NCBI RefSeq assembly: GCF_023702675.1
Contig: NZ_CP098478.1
Location: 2,356,001 to 2,420,000 of the forward strand
DNA: 64,000 nt
Source of the DNA: Acinetobacter sp. C26M
Lineage (GTDB): Bacteria > Pseudomonadota > Gammaproteobacteria > Pseudomonadales > Moraxellaceae
Direction: 5' to 3'
Both the position numbers and the translations under genes were made by a program. Positions 27,917 to 37,466 of this stretch are shown piece by piece. Each line of letters begins with the position of its first letter. Positions within the stretch are counted from its first letter, which is position 1. The notes under the pieces were generated by a model. It was not told the origin of the DNA, did not search any database, and worked only from the letters and a program-made list of their open reading frames with translations.

Positions 27917-29935
27917 ATGCTAGCATTTACACCGAATAAGCGTTTATTTCTTATCTCTCTCCTTAGCACCCTAGTGATGAGTGGCTGCCAAGTTGTCAGT
28001 ATCAAACAACAAGCTCTCAATGTGACGATTGCTAACGAACGTAATAGTATTCTCACGCAAAAGAAGCTCAGCGAAGCGAGCCTGAATGTATTATCTATGT
28101 CAGGCAAAGAAGCCAAAATATGTATGCAGACACCAAATGAGTGTATTGCTGACTTACATAAAATCCCACAGATACAAGATGAACAATTGCTATCAACAGC
28201 TAGTGAATTATATCTATCTAAAGCACTTGCTATTTCAGATACTTCTGAATGTAAGGTCAGTAAACTGACGAAACATAAGCCAGAGCAAGAACAACAAGCG
28301 ATCCAGAAAACTTATGAGCAATGTTTAGACCAAGAACTTGAAGCTTTGGATAAAAGTATCCGCTATAGCTATGCTTATTTATTTAAGACGGCTCGACAGC
28401 CGCAAGAACGGATTTTTGATAATAGACAAGTTCAGATTCGAGACTTCTACAATCAAGCCTTAACCAAACTGGTAAATGTACATAGTCTTAGAAATCCATC
28501 CAAGACCATAACCCCAACCATTCAGATTGGTAAAAGCACGTATACAATTGATATTCAATCCTATCAACGACTTCAAAATATGAAACTGGAAAAATTTATT
28601 TCTAGTTATAACATGAACTTTTCAGGCTTAAGAGCAATCAACCGTCGTGATGGTTTCGGCTCAGATTTCGTTGCTGTCTTCCCCTCAACAGATGCCACCC
28701 ATGGTGAAAATAAATATATTCTTGATCCATTAAGTTATAGCTACCCAAATGGACTTAACCCCAATATTCATAAAGCACGTTATTTAGCTGCAACCATTAT
28801 TGCACAACCTAAGAATGCAGCAGCAACAGTCAATGATGTTTTAAATAACCCAAACTTTGAAGTAAAGGTTTATGACCCATATAGCGTAGAGAAAGTTAGT
28901 ATTGCAGGTAAAGAATATTCGCTTGCAGCCAATTTCTCTGCACCTTATGGGCTCTGGCTAGCTGAAAACAATCTAGGTGCAGCAGCCTATTTAACTTTAA
29001 TTGATCGTGATCAGCATCTCACCATGCCACATTTATACATGCTCGAACCGTATAATCCAAACAAGAAAGTGATTGTATTGGTACATGGTCTTGCCAGCAG
29101 CCCTGAGGCATGGATTGCAGTGACCAATGATATTATGGGTGATGCGGTACTGCGTGAACACTATCAAGTTTGGCAAGTGTTTTATTCAACCAATATGCCA
29201 ATTCTAGAAAGCCGTTTCCAGATCTACGCACTCTTAAAACAAGCCTTTGGTTCACTCAATAATAAAGACGCTGCAGCACAAGATGCAGTTTTAATTGGTC
29301 ATAGTATGGGTGGAATTATTAGCCGACTTTTAGTCAGTAATGCTGATATTTCTAAACAAGCCCTGACCATGATGAATAGTCGTCAGCAAACTCGTTTACG
29401 TAAACACCCAGTGATTGGTGAACGACTTAAAATGCAACCGATAACCAATTTTGATCGGGCTATTTTCTTGGCAGCGCCACATCGTGGGACAGATTTTGCG
29501 GATCGTTGGTTTACACTGGCGGCACGTAAAATCATCAAATTGCCTGCAACCTTCTTGACCACTTTGGCGGACACACTCACCAGTGATGACATGGATCTAA
29601 AAGATTTTGTCAAAACCTTGACCAATGATGTGATTCAAAATGGTCCAAGTGATTTGAGTAAAAAGTCAAAGTTCATGGAATTAACTGCCTCTATTCCGCC
29701 AGAAAAAGGACTGGTTTTTCACTCCATTATGGGGAATATCACCAAAAGCGACGATCCAAATGTCATTACAGACGGTATCGTTCCTTATAAAAGCGCACAT
29801 CTAGATGGCGCTGTTTCTGAGAAGATTTTTACTGGTGGTCACTCGATCCAAGAGACCCCTGAAGCAGTTTTGGAATTGCGTCGGATTTTGCGTGAACACC
29901 TTGTCGATCATGGTTTATATAAACCAAAGAACTAA
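27917..29935 (+). CDS. Lipoprotein with C-terminal alpha/beta hydrolase (esterase/lipase) domain
   Basis: 672 residues. The lipobox is VMSGC at about residues 20-24. The N-terminal ~370 residues are helical and unrecognised, with several Cys; the C-terminal part is an alpha/beta hydrolase with oxyanion-hole segment VIVLVHGLASSPEAW, nucleophile elbow GHSMGG and a downstream HRGTDFAD. It is likely anchored in the outer membrane or periplasmic leaflet. An esterase or phospholipase-like role is inferred from the fold; the substrate is unknown. It ends before a strong bidirectional terminator. Confidence 0.85.
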   Translation: MLAFTPNKRLFLISLLSTLVMSGCQVVSIKQQALNVTIANERNSILTQKKLSEASLNVLSMSGKEAKICMQTPNECIADLHKIPQIQDEQLLSTASELYLSKALAISDTSECKVSKLTKHKPEQEQQAIQKTYEQCLDQELEALDKSIRYSYAYLFKTARQPQERIFDNRQVQIRDFYNQALTKLVNVHSLRNPSKTITPTIQIGKSTYTIDIQSYQRLQNMKLEKFISSYNMNFSGLRAINRRDGFGSDFVAVFPSTDATHGENKYILDPLSYSYPNGLNPNIHKARYLAATIIAQPKNAAATVNDVLNNPNFEVKVYDPYSVEKVSIAGKEYSLAANFSAPYGLWLAENNLGAAAYLTLIDRDQHLTMPHLYMLEPYNPNKKVIVLVHGLASSPEAWIAVTNDIMGDAVLREHYQVWQVFYSTNMPILESRFQIYALLKQAFGSLNNKDAAAQDAVLIGHSMGGIISRLLVSNADISKQALTMMNSRQQTRLRKHPVIGERLKMQPITNFDRAIFLAAPHRGTDFADRWFTLAARKIIKLPATFLTTLADTLTSDDMDLKDFVKTLTNDVIQNGPSDLSKKSKFMELTASIPPEKGLVFHSIMGNITKSDDPNVITDGIVPYKSAHLDGAVSEKIFTGGHSIQETPEAVLELRRILREHLVDHGLYKPKN

Positions 29936-29942
29936 ACACAAT

Positions 29943-29972
29943 AAAAAAGCCCCAATAATTTGGGGCTTTTTT
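29943..29972. terminator. Bidirectional rho-independent terminator
   Basis: Stem AAAAAAGCCCCA with TGGGGCTTTTTT, between the hydrolase gene and the convergent ahpF. Confidence 0.93.
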
Positions 29973-29984
29973 AGATCAATTCAT

Positions 29985-31550
29985 TTATACACCAGAACGG
30001 ATCATATAATCAAAAGCAGACAGTGATGCTTTCGCGCCTTCACCTGTGGCAATAATGATCTGCTTGTATGGCACAGTCGTACAGTCACCCGCAGCAAAGA
30101 CACCTTTAACATTGGTTTCATTGCGATCATTAATCACGATCTCACCACGATTGCTGAGTTCAACCGCACTGTTCTTTAAGAAATCAGTGTTTGGTAATAA
30201 ACCAATTTGCACAAAGATCCCTGCAAGTTCAACGCTATGCTCTACATCAGTGGCACGATCTTTGTATTTCAATGCCGTTACTTGCGCACCATCACCGACC
30301 ACTTCTGTACTGAGTGCATTCAAGATCACTGTCGTGTTCGGCAAGCTATTTAATTTGTCTTGCAATACTTGGTCTGCACGAAGTTTGGTATCAAACTCAA
30401 CCAGAGTCACATGCTCTACAATCCCTGCAAGGTCAATTGCAGCTTCGACACCCGAGTTACCACCACCAATCACAGCAACGCGTTTGCCTTTGAATAATGG
30501 GCCATCACAGTGTGGACAGTACGCTACACCACGGGTACGGTATTCCGCTTCACCTGGTACATTCATTTCTCTCCAACGTGCACCTGTAGACAGGATGATG
30601 GTTTTCGATTCAAGTTTGGCACCATTCTCTAGTTCCACTTCAACCAAACCATTGGCCGTTTGATCTGCACCTGTGATCTTGCTGACACGTTGTAAGTTCA
30701 TGATGTCGACACCGTATTCACGAACATGTGCTTCCATGTCTTGAGCAAATTGAGGACCCACGGTTTTTTGAACTGTGGTGAAGTTCTCAATGTCCATGGT
30801 ATCCATTACCTGACCACCAAAGCGTTCAGCCACGATACCGGTTTTAATACCTTTACGTGCTGCATAAATTGCCGCTGTACCACCCGCAGGACCACCACCA
30901 ATCACCAATACATCAAATGCATCTTTGGCATTGATTGCTGCTGCATCTTTCTCAGCTGAATTGCTATCCAACTTGGCAACGATTTCTTCCAAAGTCATAC
31001 GACCTTGACCAATATGCTGGTTGTCTTGGAACACCATTGGCACAGCCAAGATTTTGCGCTCTTCAACTTCATCTTGGAAGAAAGCACCATCAATCATAGT
31101 TGCTGTGGTATTTGGGTTGTTGATCGCAATCAAGTTCAAAGCTTGAACCACATCTGGACAGTTATGGCAGCTCAACGATACAAACACATCAAAGTTCGCG
31201 CTTAAGTTTAAGCCTTTGATCTGAGTGAGTACTTCATCAGATACTTTAGGTGCATAGCCAGACACTTGTAATAATGCCAAGATCAAAGAAGTAAACTCAT
31301 GTCCCATCGGTAAGCCAGCAAAGAACACACGTGGTTGTTCACCTGTTTTAGCCACACCGAAACTAGGACGGCGAGCGTTTGAACCGTCAAAACGCGCCGT
31401 AACTTGGTCAGAAAGTTCAGCAATTTCAGTCACGAGTTCTTTGATTTTTGCAGCTTTGTCCGAGTCATCTAAAGCAGCAACCAACTCGATTGGACTTTCT
31501 AAACGTTCTAAGTAAGCTTTTAATTGAGTTTTAATATTTTGATCTAACAT
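29985..31550 (-). CDS. ahpF: Alkyl hydroperoxide reductase subunit F
   Basis: 521 residues from [20 protein letters not shown], preceded by GGAGA. The N-terminal tandem thioredoxin-like domain carries [11 protein letters not shown] with Cys 128 and 131; the C-terminal thioredoxin reductase part has FAD site [12 protein letters not shown], redox pair in CPHCDG, and NADPH site [12 protein letters not shown]. It passes electrons from NADH to AhpC. No ahpC gene is adjacent on either side; the reductase subunit stands alone, as in several Acinetobacter genomes. Confidence 0.96.
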   Translation of the reverse strand: MLDQNIKTQLKAYLERLESPIELVAALDDSDKAAKIKELVTEIAELSDQVTARFDGSNARRPSFGVAKTGEQPRVFFAGLPMGHEFTSLILALLQVSGYAPKVSDEVLTQIKGLNLSANFDVFVSLSCHNCPDVVQALNLIAINNPNTTATMIDGAFFQDEVEERKILAVPMVFQDNQHIGQGRMTLEEIVAKLDSNSAEKDAAAINAKDAFDVLVIGGGPAGGTAAIYAARKGIKTGIVAERFGGQVMDTMDIENFTTVQKTVGPQFAQDMEAHVREYGVDIMNLQRVSKITGADQTANGLVEVELENGAKLESKTIILSTGARWREMNVPGEAEYRTRGVAYCPHCDGPLFKGKRVAVIGGGNSGVEAAIDLAGIVEHVTLVEFDTKLRADQVLQDKLNSLPNTTVILNALSTEVVGDGAQVTALKYKDRATDVEHSVELAGIFVQIGLLPNTDFLKNSAVELSNRGEIVINDRNETNVKGVFAAGDCTTVPYKQIIIATGEGAKASLSAFDYMIRSGV

Positions 31551-31677
31551 GTATTTCTCCAAACGCTAAGACTTTTAAATCAGCTAAATTCATTCAATGA
31601 AGCTATAGTACGCAAAAGTACTGAATAGGTAAAACAGTATGTTTTTATAGATTTGATCGGATAAACCGAATAAAGAT

Positions 31678-32595
31678 TTACAAGACATCAAGCTTTTGGG
31701 TAATTCGAACACGACGATTTTTCAGATGTTTGGCGAGTACATATAAAATTGTGCTTAATGTAACCGCCAATACGATCAAACCCCATAAAATCACATTCAC
31801 AATCTGAGAAATACGTTCTGCCTGCTGCGCACGTACATCTAAAGGCTGCGTGATTGAGGTGATACTTTTACCGTACAGTTGCTGCTGCATCACCCATAAT
31901 TGCTCTGGCTTAAAATCGTAGCTTTTAAATTGGGCTGGATTCATTTTTTCTGCACTGATCAATTGATTCACGTAAGCATTAGCGGTCTTGCGGTCAATCG
32001 GTTGATGCAATAAAGCGACTTGTGCTAATACGTAAGCCTTTTCAGTCGAAGAAATATTGGCCTGCTGTAAATCTTGTGCAATCTGGCTTTCACTGATATT
32101 GCTTTGATAGCTCATCCACTGCTGATAAGCCTGCTTGGTTTCATCTTTCCAATCATATTGGATATAACTTAAGCCTGACCAAAGCAACATAAATGCAATC
32201 ACCCAAGCCAAGATACGTTGCGACCATGCCTGAAAACGTTGTTGAAAAAACTTAAACTTTTTCACCCAACTGAGCAACAAGAAAGCCCCGAAAAATGAAA
32301 CAAAGACTTTTAGGAACAACCAGCCAAACCATGACAGTAAATTAAAGAAATAATCGGTAGGTTGTTTAAATGGAATAAGATCTTGAACATGATAAGGCAG
32401 ATCTAAAGTCTGAAGATGTATGGAAAGATCAAAGAAACGATAGATAAATTCTTTTTGCAAAACCAGAGATGCAATTGCGACAACGACCAAAGTGCTGGTC
32501 AAAACAAACCAAATCATCAGATGTCGCTGACGCTTTTTTAAAACATCTAAACGTTGGTCAATGGGTTGTACACTAAAATCGTCTATGGGTGACAA
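31678..32595 (-). CDS. Membrane protein in TelA cluster, unknown function
   Basis: 305 residues. Four hydrophobic segments are visible: two in the N-terminal third (MIWFVLTSTLVVVAIASLVL and WFGWLFLKVFVSFFGAFLLL), one near ILAWVIAFMLLWSGLSYI, and one near the C-terminus (ILWGLIVLAVTLSTILYVLA), with a helical soluble region between. I do not recognise a family. The gene starts 28 bases after the telA stop and reads in the same direction, so it is the third gene of that operon and probably its membrane component. Confidence 0.7.
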   Translation of the reverse strand: MSPIDDFSVQPIDQRLDVLKKRQRHLMIWFVLTSTLVVVAIASLVLQKEFIYRFFDLSIHLQTLDLPYHVQDLIPFKQPTDYFFNLLSWFGWLFLKVFVSFFGAFLLLSWVKKFKFFQQRFQAWSQRILAWVIAFMLLWSGLSYIQYDWKDETKQAYQQWMSYQSNISESQIAQDLQQANISSTEKAYVLAQVALLHQPIDRKTANAYVNQLISAEKMNPAQFKSYDFKPEQLWVMQQQLYGKSITSITQPLDVRAQQAERISQIVNVILWGLIVLAVTLSTILYVLAKHLKNRRVRITQKLDVL

Positions 32596-32623
32596 TGATC
32601 TTTCCTTTATCGACTAAAAAATA

Positions 32624-33754
32624 TCAAGATTTAGGTGGATTCTGCCCACTGTTCTCTAACACTAAATGATTCAAATTCTCTTGCAAAGCACGTAACCGCG
32701 TTGTTGCTTCGGCACGCTTTTGCATCCCTTCTTTCTGAATCTGAATCACATCATTTACTGTTTTAATGAGGGTGTTTTGTACATGTTCAAGGGTCTCAAC
32801 ATCAATCACAGAACGCTGATTGGCTTTTGCAGTATCAACAGAGTTTTGATGCAATAACTCAGCATTACGACGTAATAATTCATTGGTGGTGTCATCAATG
32901 GCTTTGGCTAGCTGCACACTGTTTTTTTGCTCTTGCAACGAAATTGCCAAACTAATTTGATTTTTCCAAGCTGGTAATGTGATGTTTTTAATCGCGTAAA
33001 ACTTATCTACCAACATTAAATTATTCGACTGGATAATCCGAATCATCGGCAGTGTTTGCATTGCAGACTGTTGTAAAACATGAAGATCACTAACTCTTTT
33101 TTCAAGATTATTTGCAACATGATTGAGATCATAAATCTGCTGTGTGGTTTGTTGATCTTGTTCCTGACTTGTCAGAGTCGTGATTTGCTGTTGAATATCC
33201 TGCTGCTTTAACTGGCCCGCTGCAATATAAACCCCCAGTTGTTTATATTCATCCTGCACCGCATCAAACATTTTATCCAATGTCCCAACACGTGCTTTCA
33301 AGCCTGATTGTGAGCTTTCAATTTCTTTAACTAGAACATCAATCTGCTCTTTGGTGGTATTAAAGTGCTGATCGAAATTTTGTTTAGCGTTCTTAAACTT
33401 ACTCAACAAGCCACCCAAAAAACCTGAGCTTTTTGATTTATTCAAAATACTGGAAGTATTTAACTGTTGCGCGACTTGCACCACTTCATTGAGTTTTTGC
33501 CCTGTAGCATCCAAGTCCTTATTCTGTACCAAACTCAATAATTCATCCGTATAGGTTGAAGTCTTATTGGCAATATTTTTACCGTATTCAGCGACAGCTG
33601 TGGTACTGATTTCAGCCAGTTCTTTATGCGCGTCCATCACTTCAGCATAGTCATGCGGTTGCAAACCGAGCTCTTTTAAATTTAATTGTTCAAAGCGCTG
33701 TTCTGGCTTCAACTCAGTTTCGTGTGATGATTTGATCAATTCTGAATCGGACAT
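32624..33754 (-). CDS. telA: TelA family toxic anion resistance protein
   Basis: 376 residues of almost entirely helical, coiled-coil-rich sequence. The segment SSGFLGGLLSKFKNAKQNFDQHFNT and the later LPMIRIIQSNNLMLVDKFY / LPAWKNQISLAISLQEQKNS match the TelA/KlaA (YceH) family first named for tellurite resistance on plasmid RK2. The actual biochemical role of the family is unclear. It is the middle gene of a three-gene operon between a TelA-like paralogue and a membrane protein. Confidence 0.88.
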   Translation of the reverse strand: MSDSELIKSSHETELKPEQRFEQLNLKELGLQPHDYAEVMDAHKELAEISTTAVAEYGKNIANKTSTYTDELLSLVQNKDLDATGQKLNEVVQVAQQLNTSSILNKSKSSGFLGGLLSKFKNAKQNFDQHFNTTKEQIDVLVKEIESSQSGLKARVGTLDKMFDAVQDEYKQLGVYIAAGQLKQQDIQQQITTLTSQEQDQQTTQQIYDLNHVANNLEKRVSDLHVLQQSAMQTLPMIRIIQSNNLMLVDKFYAIKNITLPAWKNQISLAISLQEQKNSVQLAKAIDDTTNELLRRNAELLHQNSVDTAKANQRSVIDVETLEHVQNTLIKTVNDVIQIQKEGMQKRAEATTRLRALQENLNHLVLENSGQNPPKS

Positions 33755-33766
33755 AATATTCCCCTC

Positions 33767-34543
33767 TTATTTCTGTAATGATTTTTTCAAGTTTTGGATT
33801 AAATCTTCGCGGCTCTTGTCTAGCTGCTCAATCGTCGCACTAGACTTTGATTCACGGCTTTGTTTTAAATGATATTGCCAAGCTGGAATCAATACCTGTT
33901 GAGCCTCTTTGAAACGATCTAAAAGACTAAAAGATAAATGCTGTGACAGTTGCATCTGTTTGATTGCAATATCATTACTGCTCTGTAAAGTCTGTAAAGT
34001 ATTGATTTTTTTTGATAGTCGCTCAACAAAATGATCCAGCACTTGCTGCTTACTAAACTGAGGGTATTCCATCAAGAATTGATCAGCTGCCTGAATATAC
34101 GCAGCCATCTGCTCTCTTAAACCCAATGCCTGTTGTAAACGTGATTGTGATTTTTGGATCTCAATCTGTAAGCGTTGACTCAAATGATTCGCTTCATTGA
34201 TCAAATGATCTAAATCTTTCAGATATTTGACTTGCCCTGCATCATATTCAATATCAATGCCCAGCCACTTTTGCAATGCATTAAAACGACGTGTGCCTAA
34301 AAACTTTTTGGATAAAGACAATTGCTGAATAATCTGGGTGATCACTTCACTGAGTTGCTGATTCAACTTAGGATCAACACCATTCAGTAAAACACCTTGT
34401 GCCTGAACCAAATGGTCTGCGTAATGACTTAAACGATGCGGATCGTTCAACAAAGGTAATAAATCATTACGCTTGATCGCTAAAATATGTTCTTGATTTG
34501 ACTCAATTTGCGATAAGGGTGTTAAGTCGAGCGGTAGCGTCAT
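33767..34543 (-). CDS. Diverged TelA-like helical protein
   Basis: 258 residues from MTLPLDLTPLSQIE; a TTG at 34567 would add eight residues. It is highly helical and Gln-rich. The C-terminal segment MQLSQHLSFSLLDRFKEAQQ and VLIPAWQYHLKQS aligns in order and spacing with MIRIIQSNNLMLVDKFYAIK and ITLPAWKNQISLA of the adjacent TelA, so it looks like a shortened and diverged copy. It ends 12 bases before the telA start and is the first gene of the operon. Function is unknown. Confidence 0.65.
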   Translation of the reverse strand: MTLPLDLTPLSQIESNQEHILAIKRNDLLPLLNDPHRLSHYADHLVQAQGVLLNGVDPKLNQQLSEVITQIIQQLSLSKKFLGTRRFNALQKWLGIDIEYDAGQVKYLKDLDHLINEANHLSQRLQIEIQKSQSRLQQALGLREQMAAYIQAADQFLMEYPQFSKQQVLDHFVERLSKKINTLQTLQSSNDIAIKQMQLSQHLSFSLLDRFKEAQQVLIPAWQYHLKQSRESKSSATIEQLDKSREDLIQNLKKSLQK

Positions 34544-34664
34544 ATCTGTAGAAAATCGTGAGCACAAATAAATTTGAACTGCTTAGTTGTAGCATGTTCT
34601 TTGACTTTGTCATATCTAAATGTTGTTATGTTTTTTAAAATAAATTGTCACTTTAGCAACTAAA

Positions 34665-34696
34665 AACCCTCTAAATTACAATCAATAAAGAGGGTT
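34665..34696 (-). terminator. Terminator after the solute-binding protein gene
   Basis: An eight-base stem (AACCCTCT with AGAGGGTT) with a 16-base loop; reading on the minus strand it ends in TTTTT. Confidence 0.65.
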
Positions 34697-34714
34697 CATA
34701 AGTTAAATCAAACT

Positions 34715-35707
34715 TTACTCATCATTGAGAGCACACTCAAAGTTATTCGGATTTTGTTTACAACGAACTTTTTTCAAGAAATTCATCATTTTGGGATCGT
34801 AGATTCCCGCTTTAGTCAGTGAAATACGTGCTTCACGCATCATTTTCATATAATTAACCTGTTCTTCAGACGGGATAATCATCCAGTATTTGGCCGGAAT
34901 TTCTTTTTCGTATTTTGAAATAATATTAAAGGTCCGACCGAGTTGTCCTGCAACCCATTCACGAGATTTCTGACCAAACCCTTCAGGAAACTTATCTTTT
35001 CGAATAATAAAGTTTGCTGAAATCTGGGTCAGGGGAAATTTAACAATACCACCTTTATCACCAAGCCCCTTGTAAAGTTCAAAAGGCTTATAGGCAACAA
35101 TGGGGGCAGGTACGATATCAATTTGATGGTTGTTAAATTTCGCGCCTGCATTGGTCACATCAACCGAAACGGCTTGTGCGCCTATTTGCGCAACTAGTCT
35201 TGGTTGAGCTTCATCATAAGCAAATACACCCACTTTCTTACCTGCTGCTTTCGCCAAAGTATTAATACTGCGATCAGTAACAAATAGATAAGCTGGACCA
35301 ATGGTTCCAAGACCCGCAATTTCATAAGGGCCATTGATCATACTTTTTGCAGCTTGAGGCTTAGAGAGCAATTGATAAGCGAGAATTGCCGTTTTCAAAT
35401 CAGTTAAAGCGCCAACAGCATCAAGTGAACCGACATATTTATTGAATTGTCGACCACGCAATCCACTGATAATCGCACCATCACACTGTCCAACTTTTAA
35501 ATCTTCTGCTGCAACACGCTCATCGACATAAGCACGTAGGTCTATATCTGCGCCCCACTTCTTGGCTTCAAGTGCATAATCCCTTGCCAATGCAAAAGCA
35601 TCACCTGATTTACCTACAGGATCAAATACACAGACCGTTTGCTTCGCCTGTGTTGTTACAGCGAATCCAAATAATGCTAAAGCAATAAAACCATTTTTAA
35701 TTATCAT
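34715..35707 (-). CDS. Putative periplasmic solute-binding protein (DUF6091-like)
   Basis: 330 residues with a signal peptide ending at TTQAKQ. The mature protein starts TVCVFDPVGKSGDAF and has an alternating alpha/beta pattern with CDGAIISGLRGRQFNKYVGS, resembling TRAP-type or DUF6091 solute-binding proteins found in Acinetobacter. A Cys pair (KKVRCKQNPNNFECALNDE) lies at the C-terminus. No transporter membrane gene is adjacent, so its partner is unknown. Confidence 0.7.
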   Translation of the reverse strand: MIIKNGFIALALFGFAVTTQAKQTVCVFDPVGKSGDAFALARDYALEAKKWGADIDLRAYVDERVAAEDLKVGQCDGAIISGLRGRQFNKYVGSLDAVGALTDLKTAILAYQLLSKPQAAKSMINGPYEIAGLGTIGPAYLFVTDRSINTLAKAAGKKVGVFAYDEAQPRLVAQIGAQAVSVDVTNAGAKFNNHQIDIVPAPIVAYKPFELYKGLGDKGGIVKFPLTQISANFIIRKDKFPEGFGQKSREWVAGQLGRTFNIISKYEKEIPAKYWMIIPSEEQVNYMKMMREARISLTKAGIYDPKMMNFLKKVRCKQNPNNFECALNDE

Positions 35708-35865
35708 CTCGTTCTTCCCAGATAAGATTTATTATGTATTTATCTCACCTGATTTAGCCACATGATCCTATGACGTGATTTATTTTTTTAATGGATTTGT
35801 AGTCAACCTTCCTGACTAAAATAAGCATTTTCAAAATAGTTTTATCGAAAATTTTAAGCATTGTA

Positions 35866-36297
35866 TCAATCTAATTTTGCAGAAGAACTGGGTGGAAGTG
35901 CATAGGTCCCAATTACATGCGCAACAGGCTCTTCATCATCAAGCGAATATAGCCATACCTCGCCCGTAACTAATGTTTTACCGACTTTAATCAGCTTACA
36001 CACAGCCCGAATATCACGATTGCCATTTGGTTTACGGAAAAAATTAATCGTCATATTGGTTGTTACAGCCATCACAACTAACCCCAAATGTCCCATAATA
36101 GCAATGTATAGCACATAATCAGCAATCAGCATTAAAGTTGGGCCAGAAACTGTTTGACCTGGTCTGAGATCCCCTGCATCCACTTGATATAGCAGTTGTG
36201 CTCCTCTGGGAGTAATGTCTTCAATCACACTCTTCTTGAGTGCCTGTGGAAACTCTTGCGCCAGAAATCCCATGATTTCTTCTTTGGTTGCAGCCAT
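35866..36297 (-). CDS. PaaI-type hotdog thioesterase
   Basis: 143 residues with the single hotdog fold: a central helix near GPTLMLIADYVLYIAIMGHL and a strand with AVTTNMTINFFRKP. It belongs to the PaaI/YdiI acyl-CoA thioesterase group; the exact substrate is unknown. It is 47 bases downstream of the desaturase gene in the same direction, so a lipid-related role is plausible. Confidence 0.82.
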   Translation of the reverse strand: MAATKEEIMGFLAQEFPQALKKSVIEDITPRGAQLLYQVDAGDLRPGQTVSGPTLMLIADYVLYIAIMGHLGLVVMAVTTNMTINFFRKPNGNRDIRAVCKLIKVGKTLVTGEVWLYSLDDEEPVAHVIGTYALPPSSSAKLD

Positions 36298-36360
36298 GCT
36301 CTCTCCAATTATAGATGTTGTAATGGCTCTAATTCAAAACAGAAAGCCAAAATCTATTGC

Positions 36361-37344
36361 TTAATCTGCTTTGTCCGACAGCTCATTCAACACTTGCCAA
36401 TACGTCGGTGGTTCAGCAACATGTCCACGTTCACGTAGCATCTGATGCATTCTTGGTAATTTAAAATAAGGTACAGCAGCCATCAAATGATGCTCTTTAT
36501 GATAGTTAACATTGATCGGTGCAACCAAAGCTCGCGCAAGGTAGCCTGCTTTGGTCGTACGCGTATTGGTTAAGGCACTATGGCTGGTCTCCATTCCTGC
36601 ATGTTCTGCCATTGAACGAACTCTGAGGAATAAAGGAAATGGCGTTAAATATGCCACGACCCACAATGCATAAAGTTTAGGATGCCCCGCTGCCCACAAT
36701 GCTGAAAATAAGGCCGCATTGGTTGCAATCGCACCGCCACTATTTTTTAGGAATGCTTTAGGATAATCGCTCCAGTGTTTGCCTTCCTGAGAAATCCAGC
36801 GACGATCATTTGATACCGTCCACTCCATTTTTCCAATATCCATCAACACTCGACCGACTGCAAACTTGAATCCAGTTACACCCGAAAGATCACGTACAAA
36901 CTTACGCAGCAATGATTTTTTAGTGGTTGGAAAGCCTGTTACAAGTGATAAGTCTGGATCAGCTGGCATTGAAGTTTTACTGTGGTGGCGCATATGATGG
37001 GCACGATATTTATGTAGATCATTCCAAATCGGGCGCGCGCATAACCAGTCTGTCAACGTATCATTCAACCATTTGGTTTTAAATAAACTTTGATGGGAGG
37101 CATCATGCATGATAATCGCAAGTGCTAATTGTCGGCCTGCCAAGATCACCAATGCCGCAATACACATAAGTAATTTCCCCCAGCTAGGCAAATATTCCCA
37201 TGTACTGGCAACTGCAGCAAATGTTCCACCAATCACAGCCCAGGTCGAAAGCACAGCCCAACTGCCATGCAAGTCTGATTTTTCAGTAAGTTCAGTAATT
37301 TCTTCTCGCGTGAATAGCTCACTAATTGCAACACGTGTATTCAT
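36361..37344 (-). CDS. Membrane fatty acid desaturase
   Basis: 327 residues from MNTRVAISELFTREEITEL; the frame is open upstream to 37386 but the internal ATG has AGGGA in front. The three His boxes of the membrane desaturase family are present: HDASH (residues 80-84), HKYRAHHMRHH (111-121) and HKEHH near the C-terminus, which bind the di-iron centre. Hydrophobic segments surround them. It would introduce a double bond into membrane fatty acids. The upstream PaaX-like regulator and downstream thioesterase form a co-directional group. Confidence 0.9.
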   Translation of the reverse strand: MNTRVAISELFTREEITELTEKSDLHGSWAVLSTWAVIGGTFAAVASTWEYLPSWGKLLMCIAALVILAGRQLALAIIMHDASHQSLFKTKWLNDTLTDWLCARPIWNDLHKYRAHHMRHHSKTSMPADPDLSLVTGFPTTKKSLLRKFVRDLSGVTGFKFAVGRVLMDIGKMEWTVSNDRRWISQEGKHWSDYPKAFLKNSGGAIATNAALFSALWAAGHPKLYALWVVAYLTPFPLFLRVRSMAEHAGMETSHSALTNTRTTKAGYLARALVAPINVNYHKEHHLMAAVPYFKLPRMHQMLRERGHVAEPPTYWQVLNELSDKAD

Positions 37345-37466
37345 ATCCCTATCCTGTATGTGCTCTATTCTTATAAAACTACACAATCTATATTTTTATT
37401 TTAAATTAAGTAATATTTCTGTCAATCTATTAAAATTAAATTTAATGTAATATTTGTAATTATTTT

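Noticed and set aside
30046..30663. Long plus-strand open frame (205 codons) opposite ahpF
   Set aside because: It lies entirely within a well-supported gene on the other strand, has no ribosome binding site and gives low-complexity sequence typical of antisense frames.
31590..31660. Two CTAT elements 18 bases apart upstream of ahpF resembling half of an OxyR site
   Set aside because: Only two of the four quartets fit the ATAG-N7-CTAT pattern; AT-rich DNA gives such matches by chance.
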